A DNA stretch of 64,000 nt from Halapricum desulfuricans. GTDB lineage: Archaea > Halobacteriota > Halobacteria > Halobacteriales > Haloarculaceae. Below the pieces are notes generated by a model. It worked only from the letters and a program-made list of their open reading frames with translations. It had not been told where the DNA came from and made no database searches. A program made the position numbers and the translations under genes. Shown here one piece after another: positions 1 through 8,342 of this stretch. Numbering within the stretch: the first letter of the stretch is position 1; the number at the start of each line of letters is the position of its first letter. The stretch lies in NCBI RefSeq assembly GCF_017094465.1, contig NZ_CP064791.1, positions 1,488,001 to 1,552,000 on the forward strand. Reading direction: 5' to 3'.

Positions 1-147
1 GGCGTCGTAGCCGACCGCGACGGGGCCGTCTTCGAGATACGTCGCAACTGCCTGTCCGACCATCCGAACGCGTGGTTTCGTGAACACGTCCAGCGTCGCT
101 CGCCAGCCGTCGGTGCCGAACTCGATGGCGTCAGCGTCAGTTCCCAT
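1..147 (-). CDS. Phosphohexomutase (phosphoglucomutase/phosphomannomutase family), N-terminal part
   Basis: Only the first 49 codons are present; the gene reads leftwards out of the window. It begins with ATG at 147 and within twelve residues shows FGTDGWRA, the N-terminal hallmark of alpha-D-phosphohexomutases that move phosphate between C6 and C1 of hexoses through a phosphoserine further downstream. The catalytic serine, metal loop and sugar-binding loops lie outside the window, so glucose, mannose or glucosamine specificity cannot be judged. It is likely cytoplasmic and used for sugar nucleotide or glycan precursor synthesis. Confidence 0.85.
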   Translation of the reverse strand, partial: MGTDADAIEFGTDGWRATLDVFTKPRVRMVGQAVATYLEDGPVAVGYDA

Positions 148-244
148 ATCGCCGGCTCGGGTCCCCGCGAGCAAAAAGTTGCCCCATCGTGACTGTCATC
201 GATCCGGACCACGTTGGCGGCTGAATCCTTCCGAATCGGACCAG

Positions 245-865
245 CTACGGCTGCGGATCGTAACTGACGACCGATGCGGCGTCGCGAGCGAACGCCGTCG
301 CGTCCGCGTCGAACGAGTCGGCGTATCGAACGAGCAACAGCAGCACTGTCTCCGGGTTCACGACCCGGTAGCCGTCCATTCGATCGAGAAGCCCAACTGT
401 CTCGAGTTCGCTCGCGCGCTTGCTGATCGTCGGCCGGGAGACTCCGACGGCCTCTGCGAGGTCACCGCCGGTCGCATCGGGGTTTTCAAGAAGCGCGATC
501 AGCATCCCGCGAGCGGTCTCACGCCTGAGATACGATAGCGCGGTCTTCTCGAAGGCGCCGAACCGATCCGCAGGGAAAAACCGTCGGTACTCCCCATCTT
601 CGTGACTCTCGACTGTGCCGGTATCGATCAACTGCCGGAGATGGTGCTGTGTCTCGCCGGTCCCCAGTTGCAGATCGTCACGGACCTTCGAGAAGTGCGC
701 GCCCGGTGTCGCCTCCAGATACCCGACGATGGCGTCACGAGCGTCCGAATCGCCATCCGTGGCTTCGGCCCCACCCGCGAAGCGAGCGATCGAGCCCGCG
801 GTGCCGAGTGCTGCGAACCGTCGCAGCGTCGCCCGCTTGCTCTCGTCGACCCCCTTGTCGCTCAT
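245..865 (-). CDS. Two-domain winged-helix transcriptional regulator with Tat-like N-terminus
   Basis: A 206-residue protein with two winged-helix modules. The first (about residues 45-100) has the pattern HFSKVRDDLQLGTGETQHH. The second (about 115-170) reads DATGGDLAEAVGVSRPTIS and resembles MarR/TrmB-like DNA readers. The first 35 residues are odd for a cytoplasmic regulator: KRATLRRFAALGTAGS looks like a twin-arginine signal or a membrane-proximal segment. The ATG at 865 is preceded by a TATA-like box about 27 nt upstream, which fits a leaderless transcript. Target genes are not evident; the neighbours are a phosphohexomutase and an acetyltransferase. Confidence 0.75.
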   Translation of the reverse strand: MSDKGVDESKRATLRRFAALGTAGSIARFAGGAEATDGDSDARDAIVGYLEATPGAHFSKVRDDLQLGTGETQHHLRQLIDTGTVESHEDGEYRRFFPADRFGAFEKTALSYLRRETARGMLIALLENPDATGGDLAEAVGVSRPTISKRASELETVGLLDRMDGYRVVNPETVLLLLVRYADSFDADATAFARDAASVVSYDPQP

Positions 866-892
866 CGTAGTTCGGTAAGCGGTCCACGAATG

Positions 893-899
893 AAATAAC
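893..899 (-). promoter_or_regulatory. TATA-like box for the winged-helix regulator
   Basis: On the minus strand the sequence reads GTTATTT, centred about 30 nt before the ATG at 865. This is the spacing expected for a leaderless haloarchaeal promoter and supports that start codon. Confidence 0.5.
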
Positions 900-944
900 T
901 TTGCCTACGCGTCGGCGTCCGGTTGTCAGGGTCGCTGCGCGACG

Positions 945-1520
945 CTAGCTGGTGTCGTATTTGTACGTCGCCTCGTCCGGGTCGATCCCGAAGTCCTCGG
1001 GGGATTCGGTCGGTTCCTCCTCCACGTCCGCATCAGCCGCCTTGAACGCCTCACGGCGGTCCGACGGTACCTGGAACTCATCGACCCGCAGCCGGGTCGG
1101 GACGGCGTCGGGCTGAATCGACTCGCGCTTTTCGGCCAGTCGATCCTGTAACTTCCCGGGGAGTGTCTCGGCGTCGACCGGTTCGAAACCGAACTGAGCC
1201 AGATACTCCGGCTGGTCAGTCAACGAGTAGACGACCGAAAAGTCCTCGTCGCTCGCTTTCTGGACCAGTCGCTCGATGACGTGTGCGCCGACGCCCTGGC
1301 CGCGCCACGCTCCGAGGACACCAATGCTTGTCAGTTCACAGATGGGGTCGTCGTCACCCTTGTGGATCCGGATTCGTCCGAACCCGGCTTTCTCGTTCGT
1401 CTCCTCGTCGATCGCGATGACGTAATCGCGCGATCGAAAGGCCGTCTCGTCCAGGCTCATCTCTTCGATCCGATCGAGCAGCCAGACTTCTTCGCGGTTC
1501 TTGGCGTCCCGGACGTACAT
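945..1520 (-). CDS. GNAT family N-acetyltransferase
   Basis: A 191-residue protein with the GNAT fold: a basic N-terminal strand, the central SIGVLGAWRGQGVGAHVIERL segment carrying the R/Q-x-x-G-x-G/A acetyl-CoA pyrophosphate loop (RGQGVG), and a later YLAQFGFE segment typical of the last strand. The C-terminal 50 residues are acidic and probably a haloadaptive extension. I place the start at MYVRDAKN (ATG at 1520) because the 19 residues before it in the same frame look unlike the fold and overlap the divergent promoter. The acceptor substrate cannot be read from the sequence. Confidence 0.8.
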   Translation of the reverse strand: MYVRDAKNREEVWLLDRIEEMSLDETAFRSRDYVIAIDEETNEKAGFGRIRIHKGDDDPICELTSIGVLGAWRGQGVGAHVIERLVQKASDEDFSVVYSLTDQPEYLAQFGFEPVDAETLPGKLQDRLAEKRESIQPDAVPTRLRVDEFQVPSDRREAFKAADADVEEEPTESPEDFGIDPDEATYKYDTS

Positions 1521-1592
1521 ATCTCTCCCTACACCACGGGCATCCAAAAAGGGTCGTGTCTGTGGGTGTGACCACACGTGGTCGCGAGAAAC

Positions 1593-1597
1593 TTATA
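1593..1597 (+). promoter_or_regulatory. TATA-like box for the YdjM-type membrane protein
   Basis: TTATA centred 26 nt before the GTG at 1621. This favours a leaderless transcript starting at that GTG over longer in-frame starts upstream. Confidence 0.55.
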
Positions 1598-1620
1598 CGC
1601 TCAGGCCACCTACCAACACC

Positions 1621-2700
1621 GTGTTCGTCGGACACGCACTGCTGGCGTTCGGCCTCGCGACGCTCGTCGCGGACTGGCGAGGCTGGTCGGCCCGTCGGGC
1701 GCTGACACTCGGTCTCGTTGCCGGTGCGTTCGCTGCTATTCCGGACGCTGACATGATATACACGGTCGTCGCCCTCGACGTCAGCCGGCTGAGCGCCGAC
1801 ACACTGCGCCAGCCGAGCGTCTTCTGGGACGCCAGTCGTGCCATCCACCGGTCGATTACGCATTCACTGCTCATCTCGCTCGCGGCTGGCCCCGCGTTCG
1901 GCGCCTGGGCTGCCGGTACGAGCACGTCTCGCGGGTGGCTCGCTGTTCGTGCGGTTGCGAGCGTCATCCTCCTGTCGCTGATCTGGGCGGCATGGGTCTA
2001 CAGCGGTCTCGCCGGGGCGATCGTGGTTGGGACGTTCGTCGCCGCCGGACTGGTCATCGCCAGACTCGCCCGCACGCGGACGGATCTGTCTGGGCTGACG
2101 ATCGCACTCGTCGCGACTGCCGGGCTGTTGTCCCATCCGTGGGGTGACCTGGTGACCGGCGATCCGCCGCGGCTGCTGTATCCGCTCGATCTGCACGTTT
2201 TCGAGCAGACGGTGTTGCTACACACCGATCCGACGGTCCACCTGCTCGGTGCGTTCGCACTCGAATTGGCCGTTATCTGGCTCGCGGCGCTCGCGATTGC
2301 ACGCGTCTCCGGCCGGCCACTGAGGGCGCTGTTCGAACGCCGCGCCCTCATCGGAGCTGTATACGGGGTGGCCGCGATCGTTCTCACACCGCCGACGCTG
2401 GAGGTGTCGTATCACTTCGTGTTTACGATCCTGGGGCTCGGGCTACTCGTGGGCGTCTTTTCGATCACCGCGAACCCAGTGACCAGGCTCCTGAGACAGC
2501 AGTCTCGACTTCGCCGACACTCGCTCGCCCGTCAGGACGCTGGGTCGCTTCGGCGATCCTGGCTCACTCCCGTGTCGATAGACCTGGACCGGTTCCTCGA
2601 ACGCTATCCGTCGCCGTTCGAAGCCGCGTTCGCCGCTCTCGGCGGCGTGACCGTTGCGTTGTGTAGCTACGGCGCGGTTTACGTACTCGTGGTCGGCTGA
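1621..2700 (+). CDS. YdjM/DUF457-type membrane-bound metal-dependent hydrolase
   Basis: A 359-residue integral membrane protein. The N-terminus reads MFVGHALLAFGLA, followed by IPDADMIY and HRSITHSLL. These His/Asp motifs define the YdjM (LexA-binding, inner-membrane hydrolase) family and are thought to bind metal. Roughly nine hydrophobic segments follow, with a soluble C-terminal tail of about 60 residues containing a basic stretch. The GTG start is chosen because the family motif GHALLA begins three residues later and a TATA-like box sits 26 nt before it. The true substrate of this family is unknown. A shorter relative lies at 39510. Confidence 0.75.
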   Translation: MFVGHALLAFGLATLVADWRGWSARRALTLGLVAGAFAAIPDADMIYTVVALDVSRLSADTLRQPSVFWDASRAIHRSITHSLLISLAAGPAFGAWAAGTSTSRGWLAVRAVASVILLSLIWAAWVYSGLAGAIVVGTFVAAGLVIARLARTRTDLSGLTIALVATAGLLSHPWGDLVTGDPPRLLYPLDLHVFEQTVLLHTDPTVHLLGAFALELAVIWLAALAIARVSGRPLRALFERRALIGAVYGVAAIVLTPPTLEVSYHFVFTILGLGLLVGVFSITANPVTRLLRQQSRLRRHSLARQDAGSLRRSWLTPVSIDLDRFLERYPSPFEAAFAALGGVTVALCSYGAVYVLVVG

Positions 2701-2760
2701 TCGTCGAAGATCGACCGGGTCACACAGAATTTTAACAGTGGGCATGTACAGAACACATAT

Positions 2761-3381
2761 ATGGCTGCCTCCGAACTCGAAAAGCTGCTCTACGACAGCC
2801 GCCGCAACGCGATACTGGGGTGGCTGCTGGTCGTGGTGCTGGCCGGGACCGCCGTCGGCATCGTCGTCTCGACTGGGCCGCTGTGGTCCGTCTTCGCGCT
2901 TGGCGTCCTCGCGCTTGCCCTGCTTCCCCCGGTGGCGTATCGCTCACCGTACGTTATGCTCCCCTGGGAAGTGTTGCTGATGGCCGCGCTGCCGATCATC
3001 GGGATCGCGATCAGCGCGCCACGGCTGTCCGGACAGTCCACGGTGTACTTCGCGATGGCCGCAGTCGCTCTGGTCCTCGCCGTCGAGTTACAGTCGTTCA
3101 CGTCGATCCGGTTTCCACCGTGGTTTGCGGTTGTACTCGTGGTCGTTGCAACCCTGGCCTCAGCCGCCCTGTGGGGGCTTCTACAGTGGGGATTCGACGT
3201 GTACGCTGGCACCAGCTACATTACGACGAACGACGACCTGATGTACGAGTGGCTCTATTCGGCCGTTGCAGGCGTTGTCGCGGGCGTAACGTTCACGCTG
3301 TACTTCAGATGGCGCCAGGACTCGGTCGAAACGATGTTGGAGGACATCGACGAACTGCAGCACAGAGGTGACCATCAATGA
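2761..3381 (+). CDS. Membrane protein, five to six helices, unknown function
   Basis: A 206-residue, very hydrophobic protein. Helices can be drawn at about 20-38, 42-60, 68-85, 95-110, 120-140 and 160-180, with a charged C-terminus (RWRQDSVETMLEDIDEL). No catalytic motif is visible. Its stop overlaps the start of the next gene by the ATGA arrangement, so the two are almost certainly co-transcribed and may form a membrane complex. I do not recognise the family. Confidence 0.7.
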   Translation: MAASELEKLLYDSRRNAILGWLLVVVLAGTAVGIVVSTGPLWSVFALGVLALALLPPVAYRSPYVMLPWEVLLMAALPIIGIAISAPRLSGQSTVYFAMAAVALVLAVELQSFTSIRFPPWFAVVLVVVATLASAALWGLLQWGFDVYAGTSYITTNDDLMYEWLYSAVAGVVAGVTFTLYFRWRQDSVETMLEDIDELQHRGDHQ

Positions 3382-4043
3382 GCGGGCTGGGCTCACGGAT
3401 TCGGCTGTCGGAACGCCGGCAAGCACAGTTGACCCGCCTGATGGAAGTGTCGCTCGTCGGATTGTTCTTCATCGGCGTCGAGCGAGGCAGCACTGGCATT
3501 ATGGTCAACACGGGCGTGTCATTGCTGGTCGCTCGCATTCCGTCGATTCTCGAAAACGATCTCGAACTGCCGATGGATCCACGGATCACGCTGTGGATCA
3601 CTAGTGCCGCGTTCCTGCACGCGCTCGGGACCGTCGGTATCCCGGGACAGAGTGCGAAATTCTACTCCGAGATTCCCTGGTGGGACCACATGACCCACGC
3701 CCTGTCAGCGTCGGTCGTGGCCGCTGCCGGCTACGCGACCGTGCGGGCGATAGACGAACACTCCGAGGACGTGTATCTCCCGTCGAAGTTCATCGCCGTT
3801 ATCATCCTGCTGTTCGTGCTCGCCTTCGGCGTCCTCTGGGAGCTACTGGAGTTCGCGCTCGGCATCATGGGCGATTCCCTGGGGTCGACATCAGTCCTCA
3901 CGCAGTACGGCGTCTACGATACGCTGTGGGACCTCGTCTACAACACCATCGGCGGGATTCTCGTCGCACTGTGGGGGGGAATCTACCTCACTGATCTCGC
4001 GGACGCGATCGGGCAGCGGTTCCTGTCGTCCGACGATTCCTGA
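3378..4043 (+). CDS. Membrane protein resembling the YjdF/DUF2238 group
   Basis: A 221-residue membrane protein translationally coupled to the previous gene (ATGA overlap). The segment PWWDHMTHALSAS, followed by a later WELLEFALG and a DTLWDLVYNTIGG segment, matches the arrangement of YjdF/DUF2238-type proteins, where a D-H-x-x-H motif sits at the membrane edge and an Asp-rich loop precedes the last helix. Five or six transmembrane segments are likely. Biochemical function is unknown for the family. The family assignment is from recognition of the motif only. Confidence 0.65.
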   Translation: MSGLGSRIRLSERRQAQLTRLMEVSLVGLFFIGVERGSTGIMVNTGVSLLVARIPSILENDLELPMDPRITLWITSAAFLHALGTVGIPGQSAKFYSEIPWWDHMTHALSASVVAAAGYATVRAIDEHSEDVYLPSKFIAVIILLFVLAFGVLWELLEFALGIMGDSLGSTSVLTQYGVYDTLWDLVYNTIGGILVALWGGIYLTDLADAIGQRFLSSDDS

Positions 4044-4053
4044 CCCCCGCTCA

Positions 4054-4854
4054 TCACGCGTATTCCCGGAAAAACGACGCGAGCAGCTGCTTTCCATGAT
4101 CCGTCAGGATGCTCTCGGGGTGGAACTGCACCCCGACGTGCGGTTGTGACTCGTGACGAACGGCCATGACGATCGAACGCTCGTCGTCGGTACGTGCTGT
4201 TTCTGCCAGGCAGCCCGGTAGTGCCGTTCGCTCGACGGCCAGGGAGTGATACCGGCCCACCTCGAACGCCGTTGGCAACCCCTCGAAGATCCCCCGTCCA
4301 TCGTGTGTGATCGTCGACGGCTTGCCGTGGACGACATCTTGAGCGTGGCTGACTGGCGCACCGTGTGCCGCACACAGCGCCTGATGCCCGAGACAGACGC
4401 CCAGCGTCGGGATCGACAGCTGTTCGAAGATCGGCATCGAGACGCCGGCCTGCTCGGGCGTTCCCGGTCCCGGCGAGATGACAATCGCGTCAGGATCGAG
4501 TTTGCGGATCCCTTCGATATCGATAGCGTCGTTGCGCCGGACGATCACCTCGCCGTCACCGCCTTCTCGCAGGCTCCGCCCGCTCGAAGTGTCCGCGGAG
4601 CGAAGCTCCGCGCTACTCTCATTGTCCGAGGACTCGCTTCGCTCGTCCTCGCGGCTCGCGGGTCGTCCCTCCCCGCTTACTTTGTCCGAGGACTCGCTTC
4701 GCTCGTCCTCGCGGCTCGCGGGTCCTTCGTCACCGCTCGCTTTATTTGAGGACTCCCTGCGGTCGTCCTCACTCACAATCTCACCGACGTACTGGACGAG
4801 ATTGTACGCGAACGAGTCGTAATTGTCGATCACCAGCACCGACGGCCCGCTCAT
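4054..4854 (-). CDS. pabA: Glutamine amidotransferase subunit (PabA/TrpG type) with a repeat-filled insertion
   Basis: Class I glutamine amidotransferase of the PabA/TrpG family. It starts with [19 protein letters not shown] and has the oxyanion motif [11 protein letters not shown], the nucleophile [10 protein letters not shown] and the His-Glu pair in QFHPESI, so the catalytic triad is intact. It would supply ammonia from glutamine to the component I subunit encoded just upstream (ATGA overlap at 4851-4854). At 266 residues it is about 70 longer than usual: residues roughly 28-98 are an acidic, Ser-rich insertion built on a 20-residue repeat, placed between the first helix and the VIVRRND strand. 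Assignment to folate (PabA) or tryptophan (TrpG) synthesis is uncertain; no other trp or pab gene is adjacent. Confidence 0.8.
   Translation of the reverse strand: MSGPSVLVIDNYDSFAYNLVQYVGEIVSEDDRRESSNKASGDEGPASREDERSESSDKVSGEGRPASREDERSESSDNESSAELRSADTSSGRSLREGGDGEVIVRRNDAIDIEGIRKLDPDAIVISPGPGTPEQAGVSMPIFEQLSIPTLGVCLGHQALCAAHGAPVSHAQDVVHGKPSTITHDGRGIFEGLPTAFEVGRYHSLAVERTALPGCLAETARTDDERSIVMAVRHESQPHVGVQFHPESILTDHGKQLLASFFREYA
4621..4775. repeat. 60-nt tandem repeat inside the amidotransferase gene
   Basis: Two consecutive 60-nt units (4621-4680 and 4681-4740) share about 42 identical leading bases, and a third, diverged and shorter unit follows to about 4775. Each unit contains a hairpin with stem GAGGAC/GTCCTC around an 11-nt loop. 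The period is a multiple of three, so the protein frame stays open and a 20-residue acidic repeat results. Confidence 0.9.
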
Positions 4855-6362
4855 CGCGACGCCTCCCCGTCGGTCTCGATGTCACTCTTCCCAACGGCGA
4901 AGTCCGTATCGCTCTCCAGGGCCACATCGACGGCGTTGATCAGCGCCCGCGCCTTGTCCAGCGTCTCCTGATACTCCTCCTGTGGGTCCGAGTCGTGAAC
5001 GATCCCCGCACCGACTCGGAGATGGTACTGCTGACCGTATCGGACCAGCGTCCGGATGACGATGTTCAGCGTCGCCCGGTCGTCGAACCCGAAGATCCCG
5101 ATCGATCCCGTGTACGGGCCGCGACGGGTCGATTCGACCTCGTCGATGATCGCCATCGTCCGGGGCTTGGGTGCGCCGGTGATCGTCCCGCCCGGAAACA
5201 CTGCTTCGATCGCGTCCGCGAGCGTCTGTCCCGCTCGCAGACGACCCTCGACCAGCGACACGAGATGCATCACCTCGCTGTAGCGATCGACGCGCCGGTA
5301 CTCGCTCACTTCGACGCTCCCGTACTCGCTGACCTTCCCGAGGTCGTTCCGTTCGAGGTCGACGAGCATCGCGTGTTCGGCCCGCTCTTTCTCGTCTGTG
5401 GTCAGTTCGGCTTCCAGCCGTTCGTCTGCTGCCGGCGTCTCACCGCGCGGGCGCGTGCCGGCGATCGGCTCCGTTTCGAGTCGGTTGCCGTCGCGATCTA
5501 ACAGAAGTTCAGGACTCGCGCTGACGAGATCGACGCCAGGGAACTCAAGCAGTGCGGAGTACGGGGCCGGATTGACCGAGCGTAGCGCCTCGAAGACAGT
5601 GACTGGATGGGCCGCCGCCGGCGCAGTGAGTCGGTGTGAGACGTTCGCCTGGAAGGTGTCGCCCTCCCGGATGTGTTCTTTCACCCGGCGAACACGATCG
5701 GCAAAGGCCGTTCGACCGCAGTCGCTCTCGAAGGTCGCCCGGTCGCGCTCGACCGGCGGCGATCCGACCGTCGGATCGCCATCGAGGACCCCTTCAGCCA
5801 GATCGAGGGCCCGTTCGCGGCCGTGCGCGTATGCCTCGCCTGGGTCTGTGAACGCCCCTTCTGTGTCACCGACACGAGGACAGGCAGTCACGTGCAGCGT
5901 CGTCGGCTGCCCGCGCGGTTCACGCCAGGCGACCAGCCGATCGTAGACGCCCAGTTGCATCCGCGGTAAATCCCGATCACGCGTGGTCGACTCCGGGAGC
6001 GACTCGATCTCGCGGGCGATATCGTAGGAGAGCCAGCCGATCACACCACACGGATAGGGGACTTCGCAGTCCCCGCGTGCGAGTGACTGCTCGCCGACGG
6101 CCGAGTCGAGTGTCGCCAGTGCCTCGTCCCCGGGACTCGTTTCGACTATTCTGTCTGGCTCGACCCCGAAGTAGCCCCATCCTGATCGACCGCCGCTCGT
6201 CCCGAGATAGACACCGCCGCGACCGTCCCGTGCCCGGCGATAGGCTTCGAACGGATCGGCGACTTCGACTGTGACCTCGACCGGGACGCGTGCCCCGTCC
6301 GGGCTAGCCGTCGCTGTCTCCCGAAAGGATGCACGGCCGGTCACGACTCGCGGGTCACTCAT
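4851..6362 (-). CDS. pabB: Chorismate-using synthase component I (aminodeoxychorismate or anthranilate synthase)
   Basis: A 503-residue member of the chorismate-utilising TrpE/PabB/MenF family. The C-terminal half holds the catalytic core: [20 protein letters not shown], the MHLVS segment, [14 protein letters not shown] and the closing [13 protein letters not shown]. It would aminate chorismate with ammonia from the amidotransferase translated next. The residue in PIAGT is alanine, as in anthranilate synthases; classic E. coli PabB has lysine there, although some PabB proteins also lack it. The N-terminal half with GWGYFGVEP resembles haloarchaeal proteins usually called PabB, as I recall them. 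I favour folate synthesis slightly. Confidence 0.75.
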   Translation of the reverse strand: MSDPRVVTGRASFRETATASPDGARVPVEVTVEVADPFEAYRRARDGRGGVYLGTSGGRSGWGYFGVEPDRIVETSPGDEALATLDSAVGEQSLARGDCEVPYPCGVIGWLSYDIAREIESLPESTTRDRDLPRMQLGVYDRLVAWREPRGQPTTLHVTACPRVGDTEGAFTDPGEAYAHGRERALDLAEGVLDGDPTVGSPPVERDRATFESDCGRTAFADRVRRVKEHIREGDTFQANVSHRLTAPAAAHPVTVFEALRSVNPAPYSALLEFPGVDLVSASPELLLDRDGNRLETEPIAGTRPRGETPAADERLEAELTTDEKERAEHAMLVDLERNDLGKVSEYGSVEVSEYRRVDRYSEVMHLVSLVEGRLRAGQTLADAIEAVFPGGTITGAPKPRTMAIIDEVESTRRGPYTGSIGIFGFDDRATLNIVIRTLVRYGQQYHLRVGAGIVHDSDPQEEYQETLDKARALINAVDVALESDTDFAVGKSDIETDGEASR

Positions 6363-6443
6363 TGACTCCTCAGAGCACCGACGGCGGCTTGTAGGTTACG
6401 AGAGTGGCAACGCTGGCCAGAACAGTTCCGTGTCGGTCGTGGG

Positions 6444-7010
6444 TCAGCGGCCGCGGTGTTTCGCCCGCTCGATCCAGGTCTCCAGGCGCTTCTCGGAGAT
6501 ATCGGTCTCCTCCGCGAGCGTTTCGGCGTCCCTGCCAGCCAGGTCCGCCACTGTCTCGACGCCGGCGTCGGCCAGACGGTCCGCGTAGGTCGATCCGATC
6601 CCCTTGATCACGTCTGTCGACTCGTCGGTGCCGGGGTCCGCCTCCGTCGTCGCCTGCTCGGCACTCGTGTCGCTTTCCCCGTCCGTATCGGGTTCGTCGT
6701 CTGTGTCCTCCGATGTCGCCGCCTCCGCGTCGGATTCGAGACTGTCATCGTCCCCGTCGGTCCCTTCGTCCAGCGTGGCGGTTGCCCCCGACTCGGACGC
6801 GCTCTCGCTGTCGGATTCCGTGTCGGTCCCTTTGACGGCGTCTTCGGACTCCGTCGAGGGTTCCCGTTCGACGGTGACCGTCGTTTCGTCCGATCCCGTT
6901 TCGCCACCGGTCCGTGTGTCCTGTGGCGAGCGTCGCTCCGACTGCTGGTCTCGGGATCCGTCGATCCCGATTGCCTCTTTGATTCGATCGAGTACGTCCG
7001 ACAATCCCAT
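6444..7010 (-). CDS. Acidic protein with C-terminal helix-hairpin-helix domain
   Basis: A 188-residue protein in three parts: a short N-terminal helix (MGLSDVLDRIKEAIGI), about 95 residues of Ser/Thr/Asp/Glu low complexity, and a C-terminal helix-hairpin-helix unit starting at IKGIGSTYADRLADAGV and ending ISEKRLETWIERA. The last part matches the nonspecific DNA-binding or protein-binding HhH seen in many archaeal proteins. It lies 25 nt downstream of aroE on the same strand, so it is probably co-transcribed with it. The function is unknown; the linker may tether the HhH to a partner. Confidence 0.7.
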   Translation of the reverse strand: MGLSDVLDRIKEAIGIDGSRDQQSERRSPQDTRTGGETGSDETTVTVEREPSTESEDAVKGTDTESDSESASESGATATLDEGTDGDDDSLESDAEAATSEDTDDEPDTDGESDTSAEQATTEADPGTDESTDVIKGIGSTYADRLADAGVETVADLAGRDAETLAEETDISEKRLETWIERAKHRGR

Positions 7011-7035
7011 ATCCGCGTGTTCGACCTGGGGTTAC

Positions 7036-7827
7036 TTAAAGCCGGCCGCGAAGCGCCGCGTTCATCGCCTCGACCGGGGCGTCCTGTCCGGTCCAGCGCT
7101 CGAAGGCCTCGACGCCCTGATACAGCAGCATCCACGCTCCATCGACGGTCGTCGCGCCGGCGGCTGCTGCGTCGCTGAGCAGTCGGGTCTCGATCGGCGA
7201 GTACACCGCATCGAGGACAGTCAAATCCGCGTGCAGCGCCTCTGCCGGGACCGGCGACTGATCCTCGTCCATTCCGACGCTCGTCGCGTTGACCAACACG
7301 TTCGCGTCCTTGAGGAGTGTCGACAGCTCGTCGAGACCGTGACCGTCAGCACCGGGGACGTCTGCCGCCAGCTCGTGAGCGCGTTCGACGGTCCGGTTGG
7401 CGATCCGGACACGCATACCGGCATCGGCCAGCCCGAACGCCACGGCTCGGCCCGCGCCGCCGGCCCCAACGACGACCGCCGTCCCCTCAAGTGTCACCCC
7501 GTGCTCCCGAAGTGCGCGTACGGCGCCGACAGCGTCAGTGTTGTGGCCGACCGGTCCGCTATCGGTGAATTCGACGGTGTTGACCGCACCGATCCGCGTC
7601 GCGAGGTCGTCCGGTTCGACAGCGTCCAGCGCGTCCTGCTTGAACGGAATCGTCACGTTGAGCCCGACAACACCGAGCGTCGAGGCGGCGTCGATCGCCG
7701 GAGCCGCCGCGTCCGGCTCGAAAGTGACGTATCTGGCGTCGATACCGAGTTCGTCGTATGCCGCCTCGTGCATCGGCGGCGACAGCGAATGCTCGACCGG
7801 GTTTCCGATCAGTCCGAAGACGTCCAT
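7036..7827 (-). CDS. aroE: Shikimate dehydrogenase AroE
   Basis: A 263-residue enzyme that reduces 3-dehydroshikimate to shikimate with NADPH in the route to aromatic amino acids. Substrate-binding SLSP sits at residues 14-17, the catalytic lysine is K63 in TIPFKQ, the partner aspartate is D98 in GHNTDAVG, and the dinucleotide loop GAGGAG is at 121-126, followed by the basic NRTVERA segment that selects NADP. Length and motif order are normal. It precedes the HhH protein gene in the direction of transcription, and the chorismate-using pair lies just beyond, so this is a small aromatic-pathway neighbourhood. Confidence 0.95.
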   Translation of the reverse strand: MDVFGLIGNPVEHSLSPPMHEAAYDELGIDARYVTFEPDAAAPAIDAASTLGVVGLNVTIPFKQDALDAVEPDDLATRIGAVNTVEFTDSGPVGHNTDAVGAVRALREHGVTLEGTAVVVGAGGAGRAVAFGLADAGMRVRIANRTVERAHELAADVPGADGHGLDELSTLLKDANVLVNATSVGMDEDQSPVPAEALHADLTVLDAVYSPIETRLLSDAAAAGATTVDGAWMLLYQGVEAFERWTGQDAPVEAMNAALRGRL

Positions 7828-7926
7828 ATTCGGGTCTTGCAGGCAGTCCGGTTAAGCGTTTCATCGCAGATCCAGACTGCAATCACCGGAGAGCCACAGC
7901 GACCGTCCGCATACTGGTGGCTACGG

Positions 7927-8226
7927 TCAGACCAGCCACGTCGTGACTACGAGTGTGATCCCAATGGTGGCCCACCCGATCCCGGTAACGAACAGCGCCG
8001 ACGGCAAGTGCCGGACCAATCGTCGTTCCTCGTGCCACTGCTCGACTGGTATGGTGAACGCGTCCTCGCGGAACCACCAAATTGCGGCGAGCGCGGCCAG
8101 TGGTAGCCCGAAGGCGACCCAAAACAACGCGAACAAGCCGAACTCCAGGGTCCCGAAACACCCATACGCCAGCCAGCCGACCGCGTTCCCAGCCATACCG
8201 ATGGCACTCTTCTGCCGAGCGTCCAT
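7927..8226 (-). CDS. Small membrane protein, unknown
   Basis: A 99-residue protein with three likely transmembrane helices (about residues 8-24, 27-46 and 75-97) and a short hydrophilic loop containing PVEQWHEERRLVRHL. I start it at MDARQKSAIG (ATG at 8226); a further start nine codons upstream is possible. It lies about 115 nt downstream of sufD on the same strand but has no link to Fe-S assembly that I can see. Confidence 0.6.
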   Translation of the reverse strand: MDARQKSAIGMAGNAVGWLAYGCFGTLEFGLFALFWVAFGLPLAALAAIWWFREDAFTIPVEQWHEERRLVRHLPSALFVTGIGWATIGITLVVTTWLV

Positions 8227-8342
8227 ACGTCCCAAACCGACACGCCATTGCATACCGTTTCTGGAATACGGTCAACAGACGATATCGACCAGCGGCTATG
8301 AAAAAGTCGCTCGTGAGCGTCCGAACAGAGAGGGCGACTCGA

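Noticed and set aside
1501-1620. Longer start for the YdjM-type gene (ATG at 1501)
   Set aside because: The extension overlaps the divergent acetyltransferase start; the GTG at 1621 has a TATA box 26 nt upstream and begins the family motif.
4621-4775. CRISPR-like array, given 60-nt periodic repeats
   Set aside because: Units are contiguous with no unique spacers, in frame with a gene, and no cas genes are present.
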